Shown: positions 9,165 through 16,391 of the stretch, one piece after another | Layout: each line of letters starts with the position of its first letter | Numbering within the stretch: the first letter of the stretch is position 1 | Assembly: GCA_002482845.1 (NCBI GenBank) | Contig: DLGT01000072.1 | Location: 23,626 to 87,625 of the forward strand | Direction: 5' to 3' | From: Saprospiraceae bacterium UBA7687 | GTDB lineage: Bacteria > Bacteroidota > Bacteroidia > Chitinophagales > Saprospiraceae | DNA: 64,000 nucleotides | Program-made: the position numbers and the translations under genes | The notes under the pieces: generated by a model | Database searches by the model: none | What the model was told of the DNA's origin: nothing | Seen by the model: the letters and a program-made list of their open reading frames with translations, nothing else

Positions 9165-9303
9165 GAGTCTACTCCGAAAAGTCCTTAGTTCAAATAAAAT
9201 GAGAAATATTTATTCCTACAGCATTGATAATCAAACGTTTCCCTTTAGGGTCAGGGTGAAAAACGGTTGATTGTCAGTAAATTAATGTTTTCGGAGTGGA
9301 CTC
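9165..9303. mobile_element. 139-bp MITE-like element, copy 2
   Basis: Terminal inverted repeats of 16 bases (9165-9180 and 9288-9303) match at 15 positions. The element is bounded by a perfect 6-base direct repeat ATATTT (9159-9164 and 9304-9309), a likely target-site duplication. The internal palindrome around CCCTTTAGGGTCAGGG is preserved but slightly decayed on its right arm. It has the same length as the copy at 7113-7251 and no coding capacity. It lies about 120 bases upstream of the pyrG start. Confidence 0.8.
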
Positions 9304-9375
9304 ATATTTAAAAAGAATATGAAGGTAAAACTACCAAAAAGTGCTCTTCAACCTGAATAATTCAAAAACAACTGC

Positions 9376-9383
9376 TACCTTTG
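9376..9383 (+). promoter_or_regulatory. -7 promoter box of pyrG
   Basis: TACCTTTG matches TAnnTTTG and lies 44 bases before the pyrG ATG at 9428. Transcription would start inside the longer open frame that begins at 9341, which rules out that earlier start. Confidence 0.6.
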
Positions 9384-9427
9384 TGTCCCGTAGCGGAGAA
9401 TTCAACTCTCCTGCCTATCAATCACAC

Positions 9428-11029
9428 ATGGCTAAATATATATTTGTTACGGGAGGAGTGACATCGTCACTCGGGAAAGGTATCATTGCAGCATCTCTTG
9501 CAAAATTACTCCAATCGCGTGGTCTTACCGTGACCATCCAAAAATTCGACCCTTATATCAATGTCGATCCTGGTACACTAAATCCATATGAGCATGGAGA
9601 GTGTTATGTCACTGAAGATGGTGCAGAAACGGATCTAGATCTCGGTCATTACGAAAGATTTCTAAACAAACCGACATCCCAAGGTAATAATGTCACCACT
9701 GGTAAAATTTATCAAACGGTCATTAATAAAGAAAGAGCTGGTGCCTTCCTTGGTAAAACAGTACAAGTCATCCCTCACATTACGGATGAAATAAAAAGAC
9801 GTGCGACACTCTTAGAAAAAGAGCACAATTATGATATTATCATCACAGAAATAGGTGGTACGGTAGGAGATATTGAATCTCTACCTTATCTAGAGGCACT
9901 TAGACAATTGCGTAGAGAGGTCGGAAAAGAGAATTGTGTAGTCATCCATTTGACCCTGATTCCTTACCTAAAAGCAGCCAAAGAATTAAAAACAAAACCA
10001 ACCCAACATTCGGTCAAAGAATTGCTACAGGCTGGTATCCAACCTGATATATTAGTTTGCCGCACAGAACACCATTTGCCGAAAGAGTTGAAAGAAAAAC
10101 TGGCTCTTTTCTGTAATGTGGACGAAAATTCTGTGATAGAAGCCATAGATGCAGAAACCATATATGATGTACCATTATTGATGTTGAAAGAAAAACTAGA
10201 TAAAACAGTACTCAAAAAACTGGGTATCAAAAATAATACAGAACCAGATCTCAACCATTGGAAGGACTTTTTGGGTAGACTCAAAAATCCAACCCATGAA
10301 GTTAACATCGCATTGGTTGGAAAATATAACGAACTCCAAGATGCTTACAAATCGATTTATGAAGCATTTATCCATGCAGGGTCTGTAAATGAATGCAAAG
10401 TCAGAGTAATACCTATCCATTCAGAAACACTAGAAACAGGAGATGTGCCTGCCAAGCTCAAAGATATGGATGGCATACTAGTAGCACCAGGATTCGGAGA
10501 ACGTGGTATCGCAGGAAAACTCGAAGCAATACGATATGTGCGTGAAAATAATATACCTTTTTTTGGTATTTGTTTAGGTATGCAATGTGCTGTCGTTGAA
10601 TTTGCAAAAAATGTCTTGCATATAGAAAATGCCAACTCCACAGAAGTAGACCCTACAACATCAGAGCCTATTATTGACTTAATGGAAGATCAAAAAACAG
10701 TAACCATCAAAGGTGGAACTATGAGACTCGGTGCATACGCATGCAAATTGGCAAAAAACTCACTTAGCTATAAATCATATGGTAAAGCTGATATTTCAGA
10801 AAGACATAGACACAGATATGAATTCAATAATGCTTATCTAGAAAGAATGGAGGCAGGCGGGCTTATTGCTACAGGCAAAAACCCAGAATCTGGGCTTGTA
10901 GAAGTAGTAGAATTAAAGGATCATCCATATTTCGTAGGTGTGCAATATCATCCAGAACTAAAAAGTACCGTAGAAAATCCACATCCATTGTTTGTCAGTT
11001 TTATAAAAGCTGCCTTGCAAAACAAATAA
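9428..11029 (+). CDS. pyrG: CTP synthase
   Basis: A 533-residue enzyme that converts UTP to CTP with glutamine and ATP, the last step of de novo CTP synthesis. The N-terminal synthase domain begins MAKYIFVTGGVTSSLGKG and has KFDPYINVDPGTLNPYEHGE, GHYERF and the EIGGTVGDIES motif. The C-terminal class I glutaminase domain has FGICLGMQ with the nucleophilic cysteine near residue 382, and the closing QYHPE His/Glu. The open frame extends 29 codons upstream, but family N-termini and the TAnnTTTG box at 9376 place the start at the ATG at 9428. A tRNA/rRNA methyltransferase gene follows after 6 bases. Confidence 0.98.
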   Translation: MAKYIFVTGGVTSSLGKGIIAASLAKLLQSRGLTVTIQKFDPYINVDPGTLNPYEHGECYVTEDGAETDLDLGHYERFLNKPTSQGNNVTTGKIYQTVINKERAGAFLGKTVQVIPHITDEIKRRATLLEKEHNYDIIITEIGGTVGDIESLPYLEALRQLRREVGKENCVVIHLTLIPYLKAAKELKTKPTQHSVKELLQAGIQPDILVCRTEHHLPKELKEKLALFCNVDENSVIEAIDAETIYDVPLLMLKEKLDKTVLKKLGIKNNTEPDLNHWKDFLGRLKNPTHEVNIALVGKYNELQDAYKSIYEAFIHAGSVNECKVRVIPIHSETLETGDVPAKLKDMDGILVAPGFGERGIAGKLEAIRYVRENNIPFFGICLGMQCAVVEFAKNVLHIENANSTEVDPTTSEPIIDLMEDQKTVTIKGGTMRLGAYACKLAKNSLSYKSYGKADISERHRHRYEFNNAYLERMEAGGLIATGKNPESGLVEVVELKDHPYFVGVQYHPELKSTVENPHPLFVSFIKAALQNK

Positions 11030-11035
11030 GGAAAT

Positions 11036-11566
11036 ATGCGGAAGCTAAAACTGGAAGAGTTAGATCGAGTATCTCTCGATGAATATAAGTCGGCTGCAAA
11101 AATCCCTGTAGTGGCAGTGTTAGACAATATTCGCTCCGCAATGAATGTGGGATCAGTTTTTAGAACTGCGGATGCTTTTGCCATCGAGAAGATCATCATC
11201 TGTGGGATTAGTGCGACGCCACCTAATCGTGAAATCACCAAAACTGCCATAGGAGCCACTGAATCCGTGGTTTGGGAATATATAGAAAACGTAAGTGATG
11301 CTGTAGCTCAACTTAAAAATGACGGATATACTATTGCTGGTATCGAACAAACGGATGCTTCAGTCCTTCTCACAGATTATACATTCAATACTGAAAAAAT
11401 AGCCGTTGTTTTTGGCAATGAAGTAGATGGTGTCAGTGATGAAGTCATTAATGAACTAGATGTTTGTTTAGAAATACCACAATTCGGAACTAAACACTCG
11501 CTTAATGTTTCTGTATGCGCTGGCATTGTATTGTGGGAACTAGCAAAAAAGTATCATTTGACCTAA
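11036..11566 (+). CDS. SpoU/TrmH-family RNA 2'-O-methyltransferase
   Basis: A 176-residue SPOUT-superfamily methyltransferase, expected to methylate a ribose 2'-OH in tRNA or rRNA using SAM. The three family motifs are clear: NIRSAMNVGSVFRTAD (residues 30-45), FGNEVDGVS (about 126-134) and IPQFGTKHSLNVSVCAGI (about 145-162), the last forming the trefoil-knot SAM site. The protein has only the catalytic domain, without the N-terminal RNA-binding domain of the longer family members. It starts 6 bases after pyrG and is probably co-transcribed. The target nucleotide cannot be read from sequence. Confidence 0.92.
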   Translation: MRKLKLEELDRVSLDEYKSAAKIPVVAVLDNIRSAMNVGSVFRTADAFAIEKIIICGISATPPNREITKTAIGATESVVWEYIENVSDAVAQLKNDGYTIAGIEQTDASVLLTDYTFNTEKIAVVFGNEVDGVSDEVINELDVCLEIPQFGTKHSLNVSVCAGIVLWELAKKYHLT

Positions 11567-11576
11567 GTCCTTTATA

Positions 11577-12431
11577 TCAATCAATATTATTGGGCGCCTT
11601 ATGTAAGAGCTCTAACATCTCTGTTTGTTCTATTATTTTTCCCATTTTTGCTTCTGAATTAATGTACCTTCTCTTATTTTTCACAGCAAACACTGACATT
11701 GATCCATCATCTATAGGTTCTGCATTCTGTAAAACAACAGAATATTTTTTTTGAAGGAAAAGGTCAAAATCTCTTTTTTCAGTCACAATAAAAAACTCAC
11801 TGTTATTCAGTCTTGGGTTTATATAGATTTCATCACATGACTTATTAGAATCGCTAGCAAATTCTGACTTCTTTACGTAAGAAGTAATATTATATGATTC
11901 GGGCTCAAAATTATTGATAAAGAACCATAAAGTCTTAAATGTTGCTGGCGTGTTTTTATTATTGTGAAGTGCTACGATCAGTTTGGCGCCTTTGGTTTCT
12001 GCCCATATGATATTAGCAAGATTTCGCACATCTTTTTTGACCTTTGTATCTACTTTACCATCACCGCTAATGATCTTTATATTTTTTTGAAGGATGGTAT
12101 CATTTAAAGTATAAATCCTATTTGGATCAAACTGATAAGTCGTTTTATTATATTCAAATGTAACATTTCTATTGGTCGTATCTACCGAGTGGGACAATGT
12201 AAAGAGTTTGCCACCATACTTTTTCAAAACTTCCATACCTGCTTCGAGTGAAGCTTCTTCGTTTTCATGTACGTGAGCATAGACAACATTTTTGCCTGGT
12301 TTGGTATAAATTTTTAAGTACACCGTATCATCTCCCAATCTGATCGTTTTGACCAAAGTATCCAATCCTTGTGCCCATGAGATATTTGTAATGATAGCAA
12401 AAGCGAAAAGTAAAAAAGATTTTTGGATCAT
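11577..12431 (-). CDS. Exported hypothetical protein with HxHxNE motif
   Basis: A 284-residue protein with a signal peptide (residues 1-20, ending SWAQ). The mature part carries VVYAHVHENEEASLEAG (about residues 49-65), followed by HSVDTTNRNVTFEYN, a YQFDPNRIYTLND segment and AKLIVALHNNKNT. The conserved-looking His/Glu/Asn residues and the FDPNR element suggest an enzyme, perhaps a metal-dependent hydrolase, but I do not recognise the family and assign no function. It converges on the methyltransferase gene with a 10-base gap and no visible terminator. Confidence 0.7.
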   Translation of the reverse strand: MIQKSFLLFAFAIITNISWAQGLDTLVKTIRLGDDTVYLKIYTKPGKNVVYAHVHENEEASLEAGMEVLKKYGGKLFTLSHSVDTTNRNVTFEYNKTTYQFDPNRIYTLNDTILQKNIKIISGDGKVDTKVKKDVRNLANIIWAETKGAKLIVALHNNKNTPATFKTLWFFINNFEPESYNITSYVKKSEFASDSNKSCDEIYINPRLNNSEFFIVTEKRDFDLFLQKKYSVVLQNAEPIDDGSMSVFAVKNKRRYINSEAKMGKIIEQTEMLELLHKAPNNID

Positions 12432-12595
12432 ATAAGGGTTTTGTAATTATTGGATAGGCAAGCTTTTGATACTTTTTGTTATTCAAAATTTCGTTATCGT
12501 CGACAAATTTAAGGAATTTTAGCTAAATATGCTTACAAAATAATATAATTTTGGAATGTCACAATACCCTATGACTGGAAAATAGATATAAAACA

Positions 12596-12603
12596 TATCT
12601 TTG
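12596..12603 (+). promoter_or_regulatory. -7 promoter box of hldD
   Basis: TATCTTTG, an exact TAnnTTTG match 23 bases before the hldD ATG. A second match, TAATTTTG, lies at 12546-12553 and could be an alternative start. Confidence 0.5.
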
Positions 12604-12626
12604 CTATTGTATATAAAAGGAAAGTT

Positions 12627-13598
12627 ATGATCATATTGACGGGAGTATCAGGTTTTATTGGTTCATGTCTACTTACTCATCTCAATCAATCCGGGTTTAA
12701 TAGAGAAATAGTTGTAGTAGATGATTTCTATAAATTGTACAAAGACAAAAATACAGATAATAAAGCTGTACGGGAATGGATGCATCGAGATATCTTTTTA
12801 GACTGGTTTGAAAAGACAACCCAAAAAGTAGATTTAGTCCTTCACATAGGTGCACGTACAGATACAACACTATTAGACACAGATATTTTTGACCAATTAA
12901 ATGTCAATTATTCCAAAAGAATCTGGACGGCTTGTGCGCGCAAAGAAATACCCATGATTTATGCTTCAAGTGCTGCTACATACGGAGATGGCAATCTTGG
13001 ATTTAATGACAATCATGAAAATATTCACTTATTAAAACCACTAAACCCTTATGGAGACAGTAAGCAACAGTTTGATTTGTGGGCACTAGATCAATATGAA
13101 AAACCACCTTTTTGGGTTGGTTGCAAGTTCTTTAATGTCTATGGACCAAATGAATATCACAAGGGTAGAATGGCTTCCGTGATCTTTCACACTTACCACC
13201 AAATCAGAAATACAGGTGGTATGAAACTTTTCAAATCACACAGACCAGACTATGCTGACGGACATCAAAGCAGAGATTTTATATATGTGAAAGACATTCT
13301 TGACATAATAACCTTCTTTATCCAACATCCATCAACTGCAAGCGGTATATATAATTTTGGAACTGGCGTCGCTCGCACATTTCTAGACTTAGCACGAAAT
13401 ACTTTTGCTGCAATGAATATACCTGAGAACATCACATACATCGATACACCTATTGACATCAGAGATACGTATCAATATTTTACAGAAGCAAATATGTCAA
13501 AACTACGTGATGCTGGTTATACTAAACCATTCTATAGTCTAGAAGATGGCGTCCAAGAATACGTCAAAGATTATTTGATGAAAGATAAGTATTTTTAG
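12627..13598 (+). CDS. hldD: ADP-L-glycero-D-manno-heptose 6-epimerase
   Basis: A 323-residue NAD(P)-binding short-chain dehydrogenase/epimerase that inverts C6 of ADP-D-glycero-D-manno-heptose for the lipopolysaccharide inner core. It shows the Rossmann motif GVSGFIGS (residues 6-13), YASSAATYGDG with the catalytic Ser/Thr region, YGDSKQQFD with the YxxxK pair, FFNVYGPNEYHKGRMASV (family-specific for HldD) and SRDFIYVKD. Length is close to the E. coli enzyme (310). It stands alone here; other heptose genes are not in the window. The REP/transposase block begins 18 bases after its stop. Confidence 0.95.
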   Translation: MIILTGVSGFIGSCLLTHLNQSGFNREIVVVDDFYKLYKDKNTDNKAVREWMHRDIFLDWFEKTTQKVDLVLHIGARTDTTLLDTDIFDQLNVNYSKRIWTACARKEIPMIYASSAATYGDGNLGFNDNHENIHLLKPLNPYGDSKQQFDLWALDQYEKPPFWVGCKFFNVYGPNEYHKGRMASVIFHTYHQIRNTGGMKLFKSHRPDYADGHQSRDFIYVKDILDIITFFIQHPSTASGIYNFGTGVARTFLDLARNTFAAMNIPENITYIDTPIDIRDTYQYFTEANMSKLRDAGYTKPFYSLEDGVQEYVKDYLMKDKYF

Positions 13599-13616
13599 AT
13601 TTTTAAATGTAACCAT

Positions 13617-13641
13617 ATGTGGCCGAAGCATCCTGCTTCGG
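13617..13641 (+). repeat. REP unit A (left block, forward)
   Basis: ATGTGG foot followed by the imperfect hairpin CCGAAGCATCCTGCTTCGG. It has the same orientation as unit D at the other end of the transposase gene. Confidence 0.8.
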
Positions 13642-13655
13642 ATATAATAAAGATA

Positions 13656-13680
13656 CCGAAGCTTTTAGCTTCAACCACAT
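13656..13680 (-). repeat. REP unit B (left block, inverted)
   Basis: On the minus strand it reads ATGTGG, then TTGAAGCTAAAAGCTTCGG: a diverged hairpin with the same foot as the other units, in opposite orientation to unit A. Confidence 0.75.
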
Positions 13681-13683
13681 TAA

Positions 13684-13709
13684 TTCGAAGCTAGAAGCTT
13701 CGGCCACAT
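13684..13709 (-). repeat. REP unit C (left block, inverted)
   Basis: On the minus strand it reads ATGTGGCCGAAGC, then TTCTAGCTTCGAA. It ends 30 bases before the transposase ATG and has a near-identical counterpart (unit F) downstream of the gene. Confidence 0.8.
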
Positions 13710-13739
13710 TTTATCAGAAAACAAATATTTCAGAATACA

Positions 13740-14375
13740 ATGACAAAATTACAGTTTTTTGATCCAGCCTATGATTTTGAAATTTATCATGGAGATTTGC
13801 CTCATTGGCGGCAGGAAGGAGCTATATATTTTGTTACATTTAGATTAGCAGATTCATTACCACAAGCAAAAATCCAACAGCTAAAAGATGATAGGGCCGC
13901 TTGGATAAAAATGTATAAACATAAAAGTGGGTATAATTTTACAAAAGAAGATTGGACAACTTACAATTATCTATTTCATGATCGTATTGAAAAATGGCTC
14001 GATGCCCAAGATGGCAGCTGCATCCTAAAACGACAAGATATAATAGAAGTGTTTGTAAATAGTCTAAGATTTTTTGAAGGACAAAAATATGATCTTGACA
14101 GTTTTGTAATCATGCCAAATCATGTACATGTTATAGTTACTCCACTTAATGGGTTTAATTTAAGTGAAATAACGCATTCATGGAAATCCTACTCTGCCAA
14201 TAAGATCAATAAAATATTAGGACTCACAGGACAATTATGGCAACACGAATCTTATGACCACATTATTAGAAATGAGGAATCTCTCATTCAAATTAGAAAA
14301 TATATAGAAAACAATCCAATCAAAGCGGGTATTGTTGTTCCCGATATTGCTATCAGAGTTCAAAAGACCATCTAA
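13740..14375 (+). CDS. REP-associated tyrosine transposase (RAYT, IS200/IS605-like Y1 fold)
   Basis: A 211-residue Y1 HUH single-strand nuclease. The HUH motif is in FVIMPNHVHVIV (about residues 120-131). The candidate catalytic tyrosine is in IRKYIENNPIKAG (about residue 187), and the family-typical LWQHESYDHIIRNEESL precedes it. RAYTs are single-copy domesticated relatives of IS200 transposases that recognise REP hairpins. Here three REP-like units lie on each side, all sharing a GTGG foot, so this is a probable complete REPtron. The gene is intact. It sits between hldD and serA with no operon partner. Confidence 0.92.
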   Translation: MTKLQFFDPAYDFEIYHGDLPHWRQEGAIYFVTFRLADSLPQAKIQQLKDDRAAWIKMYKHKSGYNFTKEDWTTYNYLFHDRIEKWLDAQDGSCILKRQDIIEVFVNSLRFFEGQKYDLDSFVIMPNHVHVIVTPLNGFNLSEITHSWKSYSANKINKILGLTGQLWQHESYDHIIRNEESLIQIRKYIENNPIKAGIVVPDIAIRVQKTI

Positions 14376-14395
14376 AATGTAACCAAAGCATCCAA

Positions 14396-14421
14396 ATGTG
14401 GCCGAAGCATCCCTGCTTCGG
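14396..14421 (+). repeat. REP unit D (right block, forward)
   Basis: ATGTGG foot and hairpin CCGAAGCATCCCTGCTTCGG, nearly the same as unit A. With unit E it forms a long inverted repeat (14396-14460). A fragment AAATGTAACCA just upstream (near 14376) is also present before unit A (near 13604). Confidence 0.85.
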
Positions 14422-14433
14422 AAGAAATAACAT

Positions 14434-14460
14434 CCGGAAGCAGGGATGCTTCGGCCACAT
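14434..14460 (-). repeat. REP unit E (right block, inverted)
   Basis: On the minus strand it reads ATGTGGCCGAAGCATCCC, then TGCTTCCGG: almost the same sequence as unit D in inverted orientation. The D/E pair has a BIME-like arrangement. Confidence 0.85.
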
Positions 14461-14464
14461 TAAT

Positions 14465-14488
14465 TTGAAACTAGAAGCTTCGGCCACA
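14465..14488 (-). repeat. REP unit F (right block, inverted)
   Basis: On the minus strand TGTGGCCGAAGC, then TTCTAGTTTCAA: a slightly decayed copy matching unit C. It ends only 4 bases before the serA stop codon and so lies in the serA 3' end region. Confidence 0.8.
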
Positions 14489-14491
14489 ATT

Positions 14492-15436
14492 CTATCCCTT
14501 TAGCGCAGCAATCATTTTTTGAGCCAGCTCTTCTCCTATTTTATTTTGTGCTTCTTCGGTGGATGCACCAATGTGTGGCGTCAACGATATTCTAGGGTGA
14601 GTAAGTAGATCTTTGCGAGGTGTAGGTTCATTGTCGAATACATCAAGACCTGCAGCTGAAACTTTACCTGATGAAAGTGCTTCCAAAAGTGCATCTTCAT
14701 CGATTGTGCCACCACGACTACAATTTATTATAATAACACCGTCTTTCATTTTGGCAAATTCTTCTTTACCAAGGAGTGCTTTACCTACAGAAGGAATATG
14801 CAAGGAAATATAATCTGCGTCCGCTAGCATGTCATCCATATCTACTGTTTTGACAGTAACTTTAAATCCTAAAGCGGTCGGTCCTACTGATAATGTAACT
14901 TCCGATACATATGGGTCTACAGCTAGAATGTTCATACCCAAACCAAGACCCACTTTTGCCGTTTCTTGTCCTATTCGTCCACAACCTATCACACCTAGGG
15001 TTTTGCCTTCCAATTCTGCACCTTTGGCATATGCTTTTTTAAGATCGTTAAATTTTGTATCACCTTCTGTAGGCATTTGTCTATTTGACTGGTATAAAAA
15101 TCTAGAAAGGCTCAACATATGCGCCATCGCCAACTCGCCTACTGACCTAGATGAAGCAGCAGGTGTGTTTATGACAGCTATACCTTTAGATTTTGCGTAA
15201 TCGACATCTATATTATCAAGACCTACGCCGCCTCTTCCTATTGCTTTTAGATTTGGACAAGCATCAATCAACTCTTTTCTTACTTTGGTAGCGCTCCTTA
15301 CACAGATAGCGTCATACTCATTCAGCTTTGCTGGTAAGTCTTCTTGATTGATTTTATTCATATCTACTTCAAAGCCCGCTTCTTCCAATAATTGTTTGCC
15401 GATGGGCTCTATACCATCATTTACTAAGATTCTCAT
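14492..15436 (-). CDS. serA: D-3-phosphoglycerate dehydrogenase (short form)
   Basis: A 314-residue D-2-hydroxyacid dehydrogenase that oxidises 3-phosphoglycerate, the entry step of serine synthesis. Key parts: AICVRSATKV, GRGGVGLDNID, the nucleotide-binding GVIGCGRIGQ (about residue 147), NCSRGGTIDEDAL and the catalytic TPHIGAST near the C-terminus. It lacks the C-terminal ACT regulatory domain, so serine feedback through that domain is not expected. The frame extends 21 codons upstream, but the ATG at 15436-15434 gives the family N-terminus (MRILVND) and has a purine-rich AAAAGGGAGTG just before it. Other 2-hydroxyacid dehydrogenases are possible but less likely. Confidence 0.88.
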   Translation of the reverse strand: MRILVNDGIEPIGKQLLEEAGFEVDMNKINQEDLPAKLNEYDAICVRSATKVRKELIDACPNLKAIGRGGVGLDNIDVDYAKSKGIAVINTPAASSRSVGELAMAHMLSLSRFLYQSNRQMPTEGDTKFNDLKKAYAKGAELEGKTLGVIGCGRIGQETAKVGLGLGMNILAVDPYVSEVTLSVGPTALGFKVTVKTVDMDDMLADADYISLHIPSVGKALLGKEEFAKMKDGVIIINCSRGGTIDEDALLEALSSGKVSAAGLDVFDNEPTPRKDLLTHPRISLTPHIGASTEEAQNKIGEELAQKMIAALKG

Positions 15437-15639
15437 TACACTCCCTTTTAAGATTTTTATTAAATATGCTGTAAAATTAAATGAAATAGCTGTAAGCACG
15501 AGTTAAAATGAATAATTTTTAAAAATAATTTACTTTAAGTAAAATTATTAATTTCACAAACAACACATTAACAGTTAAATACGCATAATAAAAATAAAAT
15601 TATTTAAAATACAATTTTTTCATGCAGCGAAAACGATAT

Positions 15640-15756
15640 TTAAAGGCTCTTATATCTAGGAAACGCCAAAGTTTCCGATTGATATTCTTTTCATTTAGAA
15701 TGAGAAAAATCTTTAGCGAAGAAAAAGAGCCTTCTGAAAGCAGGGGGCTTTTTTAT
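15640..15756 (+). ncRNA. Candidate structured RNA with attenuator-like ending
   Basis: On the plus strand AAGGCTCTT (15643-15651) is fully complementary to AAGAGCCTT (15725-15733), closing a junction with two inner hairpins: GGAAAC/GTTTCC (about 15659-15676) and a 12-bp A/U-rich stem around 15683-15710. The 3' strand of the closing stem can instead pair with GGCTTTTTT (15746-15754), forming an intrinsic terminator. The two folds exclude each other, as in riboswitches and attenuators. No plus-strand gene follows for 3.8 kb, so it is more likely a stand-alone small RNA. No known RNA family is recognised. Folding was done by eye. Confidence 0.45.
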
Positions 15757-15890
15757 TTTATACAAGTAGGTAATTGCAAATAGTATACCAATTATTTAAT
15801 AATCAATTATGACTTGATCTTCAACTAAAGCTTTATTACGACTTTTAAACCACCATTTACACATTACTTATAGACCATCTCGGATTTCAT

Positions 15891-16391
15891 TTAATGATCC
15901 AATATCATAATCATGTGCGGAATACCATCTTCAAGATAGTCAACCCCAATTCCAACAAAACCTAGTGACTCGTAAAATTGCTTAAGATAAGACTGTGCGC
16001 CTATTTTAATAGGAAATGACGGATACAGCTCTTTGATTTTATTAATAGAATATTCCATCAATACTTTCCCTTGTCCTGAAGCTCTTACGGCCATTGAATT
16101 TACTACCCGACCTATAGAAGTATACCCATCATATGAGATACCTTCTGGTAACAACCTAGTACAACAGTGCAAAACACCCTCTTCATCCCAAGCCATCACA
16201 TGATATCCATACTTATCTTTTCCATCTGCATCAAGATAAGGACAGTTTTGTTCTACCACAAAAACTTCTTGTCTAAGCTGCATCAATGCATACAACTCTT
16301 CTAAGGTCAATTCTTCAAAAAATTTGCAATCGTAAATTAATGTTTTCAATCCGACAATATTTATTTCTTTAACTGAAATGCCCCTCGACAA
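15891..16391 (-). CDS. GNAT-family acetyltransferase, ElaA-like
   Basis: About 166 residues of GNAT fold. It matches the ElaA subfamily: LTLEELYALMQLRQEVFVVEQNCPYLDADGKD at the N-terminus, IGRVVNSMAVRASGQGKVLMEY as the acetyl-CoA binding loop (RxxGxGKxL variant of Q/RxxGxG/A), and IGAQSYLKQFYESLGF near the C-terminus. ElaA acetylates an unknown small substrate. The ATG at 16391 overlaps the upstream gene's stop by 31 bases; a TTG at 16349-16347 giving MKTLIYDCKFF is an alternative start closer to family length. It is probably co-transcribed with the EEP-fold gene. Confidence 0.85.
   Translation of the reverse strand: MSRGISVKEINIVGLKTLIYDCKFFEELTLEELYALMQLRQEVFVVEQNCPYLDADGKDKYGYHVMAWDEEGVLHCCTRLLPEGISYDGYTSIGRVVNSMAVRASGQGKVLMEYSINKIKELYPSFPIKIGAQSYLKQFYESLGFVGIGVDYLEDGIPHMIMILDH

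Noticed and set aside
15437..15499. Longer start for serA (extra 21 residues)
   Set aside because: The extension is hydrophobic and unlike family N-termini; the ATG at 15436 has a purine-rich stretch before it.
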